From Mesobacillus maritimus (GTDB lineage: Bacteria > Bacillota > Bacilli > Bacillales > Cytobacillaceae), in NCBI RefSeq assembly GCF_019749255.1, contig NZ_JACWFH010000027.1, positions 27,406 to 91,405 on the forward strand: a DNA stretch of 64,000 nt. Reading direction: 5' to 3'. How positions within the stretch are numbered: the stretch's first letter is position 1; each line of letters starts with the position of its first letter. The notes under the pieces were generated by a model, which saw only the letters and a list, made by a program, of their open reading frames with translations, had not been told where the DNA came from and did no database searches. Of the stretch, positions 9,590-17,917 are shown in pieces. A program made the position numbers and the translations under genes.

Positions 9590-9740
9590 ATCCTAACAAC
9601 GGAACCTAGGGAGGTAACCAGCGAAAGTTAACTGTAATGTATTAACGTGTAAGCAGGGAATCAGATAGAGTTACCCACCTAAAGCAATTATGATTAGTAC
9701 CTTGGCGATAACAAAAAAACGCTGAATAACAGCGTTTTTT
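9590..9740 (+). ncRNA. candidate structured small RNA with intrinsic terminator
   Basis: About 110 bases of unassigned sequence end in a textbook terminator: AAAAAACGCTG (to 9724) pairs with CAGCGTTTTTT (9730-9740). Within the segment, TAGGGAGGTAAC (near 9607) can pair with GTTACCCACCTA (near 9670) with two mismatches, enclosing smaller stems. No gene follows on the plus strand, so a free-standing RNA is likelier than a riboswitch. I could not match it to a known class. Confidence 0.35.
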
Positions 9741-9932
9741 CAATCTATTCGATTCCGATGGTCTGGGTCCAATCGAAATGCTAGAAGGAAAGGGTAGTAG
9801 AATAAGGAGCCTATTCCTATTTTCCTTGGTTATTTTCCCCAGTTCAAAGACCTCTGCTGAACAGTCAAGGTATCGATTAAAACAGCTTCATGTTTTGTAT
9901 GTTCGCTTAGAGCGAATATGTTAATAAAATGA

Positions 9933-10067
9933 ATGATAACAGACTGCACTCTGCTTTTATTTGCCGCATGCGGTACAGATGCACCAGAAGAAAATGCCGC
10001 ACTAATGAATCAGAATGGGAGAAAGAAGATGTTCTCCCTCCAACCATCTTTTATCCTCCCCTCTTAA
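9933..10067 (+). pseudogene. lipoprotein-like fragment
   Basis: The frame reads MITDCTLLLFAACGTDAPEE and runs for 44 residues. It contains a lipobox-like LFAAC followed by a GTDAPEE linker but no body. It has no ribosome site and overlaps the 3' end of the convergent gene by 17 bp. It is probably the 5' remnant of a lipoprotein gene. A perfect TTCGCT/AGCGAA inverted repeat lies just upstream near 9902-9916. Confidence 0.3.
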
Positions 10068-10476
10068 AATACCCCGCAACAACCGGAAAATCATCAAACT
10101 CCTTCTTCATCTCCCGAAACGAAATCACCCCATTCCCTCTCGCAAGCTCGAAATCTAGTGGATATTCATGACAATTCAATGGGGCATCCCGAAAGGTTTT
10201 GGTGAAAAATTCAATGGCCTCTTCCTCACCGTAAGCATAGATAAACACAAACTCCTTCGCATTTCGTTTCAGTGAGTAGACTCCCAGCTTCCGAATCCCA
10301 AGGTGATTGGTTTGAATCAGTTCTGCTACCTTCTGGTGATCGGCTTTTTCTAAGTCTAATTGATCGGTAGGGTCATTCATTAAAATTTTCCGCTCTGCTA
10401 ATAGATGGTAGAGATAATGGGCTAACGAACATTGTTCTAAGCGAATGGATTCCAGATAAAGTTCTCCCACAAGCAT
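10051..10476 (-). CDS. unknown protein in a replication gene cluster
   Basis: The product has 141 residues and no recognised family. The ATG at 10476 is preferred (GAGG 7 bp upstream); a GTG two codons earlier overlaps that site. It starts with MLVGELYLESIRLEQCSLAHY and is mostly helical, then shows a mixed alpha/beta C-terminal half (FVFIYAYGEEEAIEFF). It lies 51 bp behind the helicase gene in the same direction, so it probably belongs to the same transcript. A decayed relative of its N-terminus is found at 4057-4140. Confidence 0.6.
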   Translation of the reverse strand: MLVGELYLESIRLEQCSLAHYLYHLLAERKILMNDPTDQLDLEKADHQKVAELIQTNHLGIRKLGVYSLKRNAKEFVFIYAYGEEEAIEFFTKTFRDAPLNCHEYPLDFELARGNGVISFREMKKEFDDFPVVAGYFKRGG

Positions 10477-10527
10477 AAGCACACCTCGAATGAAATTTTG
10501 TCAGTCGTTCTCTTCGTACTGATCAGG

Positions 10528-11793
10528 TTATGCAAGCGCAAAACTCTGGTCCTTTTGGTCCTCAATCTTCCCTGTATGCTCGTTATACTTCACCTTTATC
10601 ACCCCAACCGCACCATTTCGATTTTTCGAGATAATGATTTCAAGGAAATGATTCTCAGACTCTTTGTCATAATACTTATCTCGATACAAAAACAAAATCA
10701 CATCCGCATCTTGTTCGACGCTGCCCGATTCCCGAATATCAGACATCATCGGGCGTTTATTGGCTCTAGTCTCGACCGATCGATTCAGCTGCGCCAAACA
10801 AACGACAGGGCAATCAAACTCCTTCGCCATCGTTTTCAGCGCTTTGGAGATTTCCGTTACCTGCAAATGCACATTCCCATTGTAAAATTGACCCGAATGA
10901 ATCAGTGTCAGGTAATCGATAAAAAGAATCGGTTTCTTCCCATGATACTGATGCATCAGTTTTCTCGTTTTCGCCCTCATTTCAGCCACACTTTGGCCAG
11001 CCCCATCAAAGATTTGAATATGGGTTTCCGTGAGATTTCCAAGCACATCCGCCCATTTATTCTTTTGACCTGGAGTCAGCATTTTATTCGGATCGCGCAT
11101 TTTTGCCCGGTTATAGCCTCCAGTCGAAGCAATCAAACGGGAGGTAATCAGTTTCTTAGGCATCTCCAAGGAAAACACGAGCGGGAGGTACCCTGCCCAA
11201 CCGGCCATTTTGGCAAAATGCAGCATCACATCGGTTTTCCCCATCGAAGGCCTTGCCGCAAGAATCGTCACTTCCCCGTCCTGAAATCCACCTGTCACTT
11301 CGTCGAGCTTTTTAATGCCCGTTGTCGCACTTTTCAAGGCAGCTTGCTCTTCCCAAGGGGCCTCATAGACATCTGCCAACGTCTGCTGAATGGACGCGTG
11401 ATCCTCCATTTTCCCTTGGTTGATTTTATCCAATTCGGAAATAACCTTAGCAATCTCCCAATCATTCATCGCCGCAACATTCAAGATATTGCGCTTCTCC
11501 CGCTCCTTCCACAAATCAAGCAGGAGCTTCTCCGTTCCGTCAAACTTCTCGACGTCCGCAAACGATAACAACTCAGAAAGATACGACATTCCCCCGAATG
11601 ACTCAAGGTCTGGCAAGGTGGTTAAGTGAATCAAGTCAATATGCTTGCCCTTTTGCGCGAACTCCACCATTCTTCGCATTAATTCTTTATGCCGTACATT
11701 TTCCAGATATTCAGGTTGAATCACCGTATCCTTAAGTAAATACTCCGCCTTCATCAAGCTTCCTAAAAACGTTTTTTCAGCGATGCTCATCAT
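10528..11793 (-). CDS. DnaB-like replicative helicase (phage/plasmid type)
   Basis: The 421-residue protein has a short DnaB N-terminal domain (residues 1-100) and a RecA-like helicase core. Walker A is ARPSMGKTD, Walker B is KPILFIDYLTLI, followed by LAQLNRSVE and SDIRESGSVEQDADVI. It is shorter and more divergent than the chromosomal helicase of Bacillus, pointing to a mobile-element version that unwinds DNA for element replication. Its start overlaps the stop of the DnaD-like gene by 4 bp. Confidence 0.85.
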   Translation of the reverse strand: MMSIAEKTFLGSLMKAEYLLKDTVIQPEYLENVRHKELMRRMVEFAQKGKHIDLIHLTTLPDLESFGGMSYLSELLSFADVEKFDGTEKLLLDLWKEREKRNILNVAAMNDWEIAKVISELDKINQGKMEDHASIQQTLADVYEAPWEEQAALKSATTGIKKLDEVTGGFQDGEVTILAARPSMGKTDVMLHFAKMAGWAGYLPLVFSLEMPKKLITSRLIASTGGYNRAKMRDPNKMLTPGQKNKWADVLGNLTETHIQIFDGAGQSVAEMRAKTRKLMHQYHGKKPILFIDYLTLIHSGQFYNGNVHLQVTEISKALKTMAKEFDCPVVCLAQLNRSVETRANKRPMMSDIRESGSVEQDADVILFLYRDKYYDKESENHFLEIIISKNRNGAVGVIKVKYNEHTGKIEDQKDQSFALA

Positions 11794-12788
11794 TCTTCCC
11801 CCGCTGTTAGATCAAAGACAAACTCACCTGGGATTGCTCTTCCGCTAGGAACCGATTGCGTAGATGGCCTTGATGGTTGCACAGGCTTTTGGTTCTCCTG
11901 ATAAAATTCAATTTCCTCCACCGTCAGCACAGATTCATTTTCCCAGTTTTTTAGAATCCCAACCACATAGTTCAACCTTCGCTTGTTGTTGGCACAGGCA
12001 ATCTCCATCGCTTTTAAAATCACCGCTTTTGGCTGTAAAAAGCGAGAATCATCCAACCAAGATAACAGCTGCTGTTTGCCGTTCATGTTCGAAAACCCAA
12101 ATCCATTCTGATCCCAAAACTCAATAATCTCTTGAACGTCAGCACTCTTTTCATCAACCTGATTGAGATTCACCTTACCTGGATTCTTCTCTATATTTGG
12201 ATTAAAGACTTGTTGTTGTTTTTCTTTTTCTTTTTCATTTTCTTTTTCTTTTTGCCCACGTATCGTAGGACGAGTCGGCAACGTATCGTCATTCACTACT
12301 TCACCAGTCGTTCTAGTTGGATGATTTTCCTCTTCGACTCGATGATTCTCGTCAGTCATTTCTTCTCTTTTATAAAACGATTCATATAAATCGTGAATTT
12401 CCTGTTTATGTATCGACTCCGCAACAAACTGGATCAGCGAAAGATCCTCAACCTCTCTTAATTCAGAAAGAATACAATCGATAATCGGTTTCCCACCTTT
12501 ATGGAGATTATCCTTCCCCCAGTTTTTAATACCGAGTTCCCTAGTTTCCGGATTGTAGCGAATCAACTTGTGATGCTGAATAAAACGCTCCATCAACGAA
12601 TGAACACTCTCAATCGAGTAGCCCAAATCAAACGCCATTTGTCTTTTGGTAATTTTATAGATACCAATTTGTGTCGTATAGGGATTCGTAAGCAAATATA
12701 GATAAAAATATTTATCCTCAGGAGTCATTGCTTCTGATAAAATTGGATTCCTCCAAAACTCTGTTTGCACCATACGGTATTTTGCCAT
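11790..12788 (-). CDS. DnaD-like replication initiation protein
   Basis: The 332-residue protein begins with a winged-helix domain (residues 1-115; MVQTEFWRNPILSEAMTPED). It continues through a charged low-complexity linker of K/E/N repeats near residue 180 and ends with a DnaD/DnaB_2-type domain (about 215-295) carrying the RLNYVVGILKNW signature. Such proteins load the partner helicase at an element origin, which matches the helicase gene overlapping its stop. No other phage genes are nearby, so the pair is probably a relic or satellite module. Confidence 0.8.
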   Translation of the reverse strand: MAKYRMVQTEFWRNPILSEAMTPEDKYFYLYLLTNPYTTQIGIYKITKRQMAFDLGYSIESVHSLMERFIQHHKLIRYNPETRELGIKNWGKDNLHKGGKPIIDCILSELREVEDLSLIQFVAESIHKQEIHDLYESFYKREEMTDENHRVEEENHPTRTTGEVVNDDTLPTRPTIRGQKEKENEKEKEKQQQVFNPNIEKNPGKVNLNQVDEKSADVQEIIEFWDQNGFGFSNMNGKQQLLSWLDDSRFLQPKAVILKAMEIACANNKRRLNYVVGILKNWENESVLTVEEIEFYQENQKPVQPSRPSTQSVPSGRAIPGEFVFDLTAGEE

Positions 12789-13309
12789 TGTTAACCACTA
12801 TCCTTTCCACCATGAAAATTTGCTTTCAATGTTGATATAGGGATTAATGGCGAAAACCGGACAGGCTAGTTTTTATGAAGTTGTGAATGTTTTGTGACAA
12901 GGGGCGATAAACTTATCCTTAATATGCCGTACCTGTAAATATAGGTTCCGCACTCCAAAGAAGCAGACTATATTAAAAAAACTAAAAACCTCACGAGCAA
13001 AGTTATCGTGCGGAAAAATATAGATTGGATAAATTTATACGTTATAGTATTTTTTGTTATTGGTTTAGACTTTAAATATTCCTATGAAACATAGACAAAT
13101 CCGTGGTGTCACAGGTACTGGTCCCAAATGTAAGCCAGAAACGGGCTAAACCGAAGAAGTTTAAAAAAACACTAACATTTCTTAACCACCGTAAGTTAGT
13201 TTATTTTGTGTTTTCTTGATATTACAAAGGAGGAAAACATACACAGTTAACGAAATAGATAGGTGTATATGTTTTTTCTTTTGTATAAAAACTTTTAGGA
13301 GTGATTCTA
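12789..13309. other. intergenic region between replication module and island
   Basis: No gene is recognised. Features seen are TTCCGCAC (12946-12953) with its inverted partner GTGCGGAA (13008-13015), a possible minus-strand promoter TTGTCA-17-CATAAA for the DnaD-like gene (about 12867-12895), and the terminator-like hairpin listed separately. An origin for the module could lie here, but I see no iterons. Confidence 0.35.
13234..13276 (+). terminator. terminator-like hairpin upstream of the MTase-like gene
   Basis: AAAACATACAC (13234-13244) pairs with GTGTATATGTTTT (13263-13275) with a 2-base bulge, followed by T-rich sequence. A perfect AAAGGAGG precedes it at 13226 but no ATG follows. It may insulate or attenuate the gene starting 35 bp later. 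Confidence 0.45.
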
Positions 13310-15529
13310 ATGGAATCAACTTTATATAGCTTTGCTGATAGGCTAAGATCAAAAGGTATTCATAATGGAAAGGAAATACTAAAACAAGGACTAGAAGAAG
13401 GGCTACCTCTTACATATGGTGATTTATACTGTATGAGAAAAAAATTAGATATAACATATGAACTATCTCCAAGAATAATATCCGAATTTATAAAAGAATA
13501 CATTGGAGAAAGTAATAACCTCCATTTATTAGACCCATGGTGCCGTTTCGGTGAAATTATAAACTCATTATCTAAAAATACTATTAAATCAATCGGAATT
13601 TCTCCAACTGTTGACGATATAAAAGTTGCAGCAAAATTAAATAGTCAATATACAGTGGAATGGTTTAATGGTAACCCTTTAGAAGTTATAAGGAATTTTG
13701 AAGAGGATATTGATATTATAGCTAGTTGTCTGCCATTCAATTTCAATAAAGTTAAAAGAAAAGTAGGGGATATCGAAGTATACGATTTTGAATCCAACAT
13801 ATTATTGTTAGAATCCTCGTCCTTGCTAACTGAGCAAGGAATAGGATTTTTTGTAGTGCCATCGAGTTTTTTCTTCTCCACAACTAAGAACTCCGTTAGA
13901 GCCTTACTAGAAAAGTTCGGATTATACATAGATGCTGCGTTTTACATGCCACCTGGTACATTTGAAAATACCTCAATTGAAACATTTTTAATAGCAGTAA
14001 GTAAAAAGAAAGAGGAAACCATATTTGTAGCAGAATTATCTAATAAGGATAATATTAAAACAATAATAAAGAATTGGAGAAAAAGGACTGCTGGTAAAAT
14101 CTTATCTTTAGGTTTTTTAAAAAGCAATAAAGAATTTGTTTCTTACGTAAAGATAGAAAAAGAATTAGAAGTTCACCGTTTAACAAATAAGACAAATTTA
14201 TCTGCTGCACCTTTTAAATCTTTTGCATTAGAGGTCAACACCAAAAAAAACGGAGAATTTGAAGAAAAGCTAAACTCAATATATATCCCACTAATTGGAC
14301 TTTCTAATGTCTTTTCAAGAAAAGTAGATTTAATGTTGAAAGAACAAAATTACCTACAAATAGTATTGAATTCTGATCTAGTTTCTGCAGATTATCTTGC
14401 AAATTGGTTTAATACTGAACTAGGAAAATTGATTAGAGAAAGTATCATGACCGGAACAACTATAAAACGTATAAACAAAACTAGTTTAATGTCCGTAGAC
14501 ATTTATATACCAAGTTATGAGACACAAATTGAAATTATTAGTCTTCAATCTAACATTTCTAATTTAAAATCAGAATTAACTAGCATTGAATCACAACTTT
14601 GGACTAAACCTGAAACATACAGATTACTAAAAAATAGGTTAAGACAAATAAATCGTAATGATAGTCTTGAGGAATGGTTTGAGCAGTTGCCCTTCCCACT
14701 GGCGTCTATTCTTTGGAAATATTACGCAACTAAAGAAACAAAGGAGAAAAAGGAATACCTTCTTTACTTTTTTGAAGCTTTCGCTCAATTCCAGGCTGTC
14801 TTAATGTTAAGTGCTTTTCAAAATGATAAAGAACTAGTAAATGGGGTTAGTATAGATCCGGAAAAAATAACCAGAAGTACATTTGGAACCTGGGTAGTAA
14901 TTGGAGAACAACTAGCAAAATTGACCCGAACTATAATGTCTGGGGAGAATAAAGAACGATGTTTAAGGATGTTTAGGAATAAGAAAAGAGATTTAATCGA
15001 AGTAATAACAAGTAAAAAGGTATATCAAATTTTAAAAACAACAAATGGTTATAGAAATGATTGGAGAGGACATGGTGGTGTTGAAGGTGTAAAAGACTCT
15101 AGACTAAGATTAAAATCACTGGAAGCTGAATTGATTAAATTAAGAGAACTTTTGGGGGATGCCTTTGAAGGATATAAACTAATTAAACCAGGAATGGGCT
15201 ATTTCGAATCTGGATTACATCATAATAGAGGGTCATTGTTAGTCGGTAGCAGGTCAACCTTTAAGGAAGAACTTATAACAACAGTAAGTGGAATGGATAT
15301 TAATCATTTATATTTATTTGAGGAAGGGAATTATGAACCATTACAACTTCTTCCGTTTATAAAATTAATGCCAAGTCCAAGAACAGAAGAGAATGCTTGT
15401 TATTTTTACAATAAAATTGAGAACGACCGAGTGAAAATGATTTCTTATTACTTTGATAGAGAGTCTGAAGTAACAATTGAAGATGATAATATTAGTAGTA
15501 TTATTAACGGTTTCAGAATTAGTGAATAA
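13310..15529 (+). CDS. degenerate N6-methylase/TRD fusion with possible HEPN motif
   Basis: The 739-residue product starts at the ATG at 13310 (AGGAG 8 bp upstream). Residues 50-240 follow the fold order of HsdM-type N6-adenine methylases (SPRIISEFI ... FFVVPSSFFFS). However, motif I reads DPWCRFG (75-81) instead of DPxCGSG, and the NPPY position reads SCLPF (139-143), so catalysis is unlikely. Residues ~300-420 resemble an HsdS target-recognition domain (TGTTIKRINKTSLMSV ... IYIPSYETQ) with a coiled coil. The last ~280 residues are unknown but carry RNDWRGH (582-588), which fits the R-x(4-6)-H motif of HEPN ribonucleases. Codon use is AT-rich. Confidence 0.7.
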   Translation: MESTLYSFADRLRSKGIHNGKEILKQGLEEGLPLTYGDLYCMRKKLDITYELSPRIISEFIKEYIGESNNLHLLDPWCRFGEIINSLSKNTIKSIGISPTVDDIKVAAKLNSQYTVEWFNGNPLEVIRNFEEDIDIIASCLPFNFNKVKRKVGDIEVYDFESNILLLESSSLLTEQGIGFFVVPSSFFFSTTKNSVRALLEKFGLYIDAAFYMPPGTFENTSIETFLIAVSKKKEETIFVAELSNKDNIKTIIKNWRKRTAGKILSLGFLKSNKEFVSYVKIEKELEVHRLTNKTNLSAAPFKSFALEVNTKKNGEFEEKLNSIYIPLIGLSNVFSRKVDLMLKEQNYLQIVLNSDLVSADYLANWFNTELGKLIRESIMTGTTIKRINKTSLMSVDIYIPSYETQIEIISLQSNISNLKSELTSIESQLWTKPETYRLLKNRLRQINRNDSLEEWFEQLPFPLASILWKYYATKETKEKKEYLLYFFEAFAQFQAVLMLSAFQNDKELVNGVSIDPEKITRSTFGTWVVIGEQLAKLTRTIMSGENKERCLRMFRNKKRDLIEVITSKKVYQILKTTNGYRNDWRGHGGVEGVKDSRLRLKSLEAELIKLRELLGDAFEGYKLIKPGMGYFESGLHHNRGSLLVGSRSTFKEELITTVSGMDINHLYLFEEGNYEPLQLLPFIKLMPSPRTEENACYFYNKIENDRVKMISYYFDRESEVTIEDDNISSIINGFRISE

Positions 15530-15627
15530 AATTAGGCACCAAGTTACTTTGAAAAGGGATGGCTATATCTCCCTTTTCATAGTTCCCATGCCTGTTACAT
15601 ATAAAAAAGACATCCTTTTGGACGTCT

Positions 15628-16131
15628 TTAGAAGTCTGGGTTTGTAATCTCACCAGGGTTAACTAGGTTCTTATCTTTTTCATCTTTATTTTGGAAAAAG
15701 ATAATAAAGGATGTTAGAATAAACAGTAAACTAAAAGCTAGAAATACAAAAAGAAGAAATAGCCAAAGTGAATTAATCAAGTTCATTATGATAAATGCTA
15801 CCTTCCCATTTTCCAGGAGAACCTGATAAACAATCGTAGTAATAACTAAAATAAAACCGGTTAATAAGGAAGATGCGGATACCATTATAAACTCTGATCT
15901 ATAGTTGTTATCGTTCATTACTTCCCTTACTATTTTTGTGTTAAATATTGAAGCTAACACACTTAAACAAGCTCCATAAAAACCTAAACAAATACTTGAG
16001 AGCAACAATATACCCTCTAATGCCTTGTCAAATCCTGTGAATTTAAAAATAGGTAAATAAAAATATCCCGTGACACTTATGGTAATAGAGAGAACGAAAG
16101 TTATTATAATAAACCAATAACTAAAGCGCAC
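15628..16131 (-). CDS. four-helix membrane protein, partner of the upstream gene
   Basis: The 167-residue protein has four predicted membrane helices (about 5-27, 40-63, 83-107 and 112-148) and a charged cytoplasmic tail (NKDEKDKN). The GTG start at 16131 follows the stop of the upstream gene by one base, and its ribosome site AAGGATGA lies inside that gene's end. The two are therefore tightly co-expressed. I recognise no family. A small 4TM protein beside a soluble protein of ~300 residues recalls membrane-sensing defence pairs such as Kiwa, but gene order and sequence do not allow that assignment. Confidence 0.65.
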   Translation of the reverse strand: MRFSYWFIIITFVLSITISVTGYFYLPIFKFTGFDKALEGILLLSSICLGFYGACLSVLASIFNTKIVREVMNDNNYRSEFIMVSASSLLTGFILVITTIVYQVLLENGKVAFIIMNLINSLWLFLLFVFLAFSLLFILTSFIIFFQNKDEKDKNLVNPGEITNPDF

Positions 16132-16132
16132 T

Positions 16133-17038
16133 TTAAATCATCCTTAATATAAGATTTTTAAATCCTCCATCTTCCCTGTCATAAAGTTCAACCATATATT
16201 CGAATACTCTTATAGTATTTAGCTGACGATCATCTCTTAGGTCAACAGTTTTAGAAGCCTCCAATTTATGATTTATTAGATCGATTGGTTCCACGGGAGA
16301 TTCCTCGTATTCCCTAGCTCTAATTCTTAACCTTTCAACTTCAGGATCGTCAACAAAGTCTTCGAGTAACTGTAGTGTAAAATCTTGATCAATTTCACCA
16401 TCTCTTACAGGGCGAGAATTGAATGTTATTTCAATTGACGCTACACCTGGATTTCTTTCAAATAATCGTTCAATTAGTCCGTTGGCTTTTGTACCAACGA
16501 CCTTTGTCGTTATTTTTCTATATGCTGACTGCTGAAAAGCTCTTCTTCTTGCAGTGGTATCAGTTATCATTGCAATGGAAAAGTTGTCAGCAACGCCTGC
16601 TTCCATAATGAGTGATTCAATAAATGCACCAATTGCACTAGGACCTAAAGAATCCCTGTTTCTCTGTATCATTAATATATGATGTTGAGGGTCATAAAGA
16701 ACTGTCGCTTCATGACCGATATATTCATCATTATCTAAATTCAACATCTCTGAATCTCCGTGAAGAGTAGTCCTATTAGGCAACGAATAGTTCAATCTCT
16801 CGAAGGTTAGATGAAAATACTGAGTATTATAATCAATGCTTATCTGCGAAAGCCTTGCTGGTTCTCCGTTATAAGTATAAACCCTCTTATACTCTACTAA
16901 ACCTGTATCCCTTGCATCCTGATACTGAGTTCTAATATGGTCAAATATTGGTGCTAAGTTTAACCTTATTGTCCTTCCAGCTTCATTTTGAGTTACACTT
17001 TGAAAAAAATTAAAGCCTATTCTTTTTAATCTTGACAT
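16133..17038 (-). CDS. soluble protein of a two-gene unit, function unknown
   Basis: The 301-residue protein has no signal peptide or membrane segment. It is a mixed alpha/beta protein with segments such as YDPQHHILMIQRNRDSLG (about 111-128) and SIEITFNSRPVRDGEI (about 209-224). It may belong to the DUF6731-like group of uncharacterised proteins seen in accessory regions, but this is a recollection of style and not a match I can verify. It is the first gene of the pair with the 4TM protein, and a GC-rich hairpin covers its ribosome site. Confidence 0.6.
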   Translation of the reverse strand: MSRLKRIGFNFFQSVTQNEAGRTIRLNLAPIFDHIRTQYQDARDTGLVEYKRVYTYNGEPARLSQISIDYNTQYFHLTFERLNYSLPNRTTLHGDSEMLNLDNDEYIGHEATVLYDPQHHILMIQRNRDSLGPSAIGAFIESLIMEAGVADNFSIAMITDTTARRRAFQQSAYRKITTKVVGTKANGLIERLFERNPGVASIEITFNSRPVRDGEIDQDFTLQLLEDFVDDPEVERLRIRAREYEESPVEPIDLINHKLEASKTVDLRDDRQLNTIRVFEYMVELYDREDGGFKNLILRMI

Positions 17039-17048
17039 ATTCCAATAC

Positions 17049-17078
17049 CCCCCATTTAATTATTAGATTAATGGGGGA
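17049..17078 (-). promoter_or_regulatory. hairpin sequestering the ribosome site of the two-gene unit
   Basis: On the minus strand, CCCCCATT (17078-17071) pairs with AATGGGGG (17057-17050). The G run is the only Shine-Dalgarno-like sequence before the ATG at 17038, 10 bp downstream. Translation would require melting of this hairpin. Confidence 0.45.
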
Positions 17079-17250
17079 TTTATTACAACCCTTACCATTC
17101 GTCAAAATACGACACCCACCCCTTCTTTTAAAGCTCTTCTCAAGTGAAAGTAAAAAGAGCCAAGGAATACTCTCCTCGACTCTTAAAACAATCAAACATA
17201 TACCTTTTTACTTTTTTTCTATGTCAGGTCACCTCAAAAACGCTAATAAG

Positions 17251-17442
17251 TTAACCATATTTTTGCTTAATTTCAGCAATCCACTCTAGAAGTTTGGCAG
17301 TTGCCTTCATATAATGCCTTTACAAATTGCCATCCGATTGATGGGTTGCCTTGTTAAAATCAATACTTCTAATCAGTTCATTAATGTAAGGAATTCGGAG
17401 TGTTTCACTGTCCACCGGTTGTATGCTGTACGTGAGGTAATT
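17251..17442 (-). pseudogene. decayed gene fragment with internal stop
   Basis: The frame reads SETLRIPYINELIRSIDF, then after a TAA continues in frame as MKATAKLLEWIAEIKQKYG. The protein-like composition on both sides of the stop indicates a nonsense-inactivated C-terminal fragment. The family is not recognised. Confidence 0.4.
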
Positions 17443-17479
17443 TTAGAACTGATTAAAATAAGAATATGATGTGCATCGG

Positions 17480-17665
17480 AGGGGGAGAAGGAGCGTGGCT
17501 TTACGCATTTTTTTAATACTTTTACTCTTAGTATAAAGAATTCACTGTGGCTAATAATCTAAATGTCATGGCATTGGGTGCATTTCTTTATTTTATATTT
17601 TGTTGGCGCGATAGAGTTTAAAAATATGTATTTATGTGGGACAGACGAACCGTCCCCATGTTTCT
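17480..17665 (+). repeat. family-B element, copy 1
   Basis: It shares with copies at 32.6 and 37.4 kb the block CACTGTGGCTAAT, then ATGTCATGGCATTGG, a T-rich stretch, and the right end GAACCGTCCCCATGTTTC. The left inverted end is missing or diverged. The conserved inner frame reads VANNLNVMALGAFLYFIF and is then frameshifted. Confidence 0.7.
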
Positions 17666-17670
17666 AATAA

Positions 17671-17697
17671 CCGCACGTGTGAAAATTCACAGTGCGG
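17671..17697. repeat. small palindrome CCGCAC...GTGCGG
   Basis: CCGCACGTGTGAA pairs with its inverted arm TTCACAGTGCGG, with one internal change. A related hairpin sits at 19221-19250. The two flank the zinc-ribbon gene at 17918-19105. Confidence 0.5.
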
Positions 17698-17917
17698 TCA
17701 ATTGTATAAGATTAAATTTAGTCTTTAGGATCTCCACTAATTTTAAAAAATGGAAAATAAATTCAATTTATGAATCTCATACATAATGATAAAAACAATT
17801 AGTACTAAAATAGTCACAACAACATAACCAGGTGGGGTTATATGAACCCAGTAAATCAAGTAAAATTTAGGTTATTGACAGTGAATATCCCCATTTTTTT
17901 ACGACTTAGTAAGGAAG

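Noticed and set aside
10498..11568. 356-codon plus-strand frame opposite the DnaB-like gene
   Set aside because: It is antisense to a gene with clear helicase motifs, has no ribosome site and its translation is rich in H/R/F with no recognisable domain.
12180..12260. Homopurine/homopyrimidine tract as an origin or repeat
   Set aside because: It lies inside the DnaD-like gene and encodes the K/E/N linker; low-complexity coding explains it.
15628..17038. Assignment of the two-gene unit to Kiwa
   Set aside because: Kiwa also pairs a 4TM protein with a ~300-residue protein, but gene order is reversed here and I cannot see DUF4868 features with confidence.
17746..17862. 38-codon hydrophobic minus-strand frame resembling a type I toxin
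   Set aside because: It has a TTG start without a ribosome site and no antisense RNA promoter or terminator is evident.
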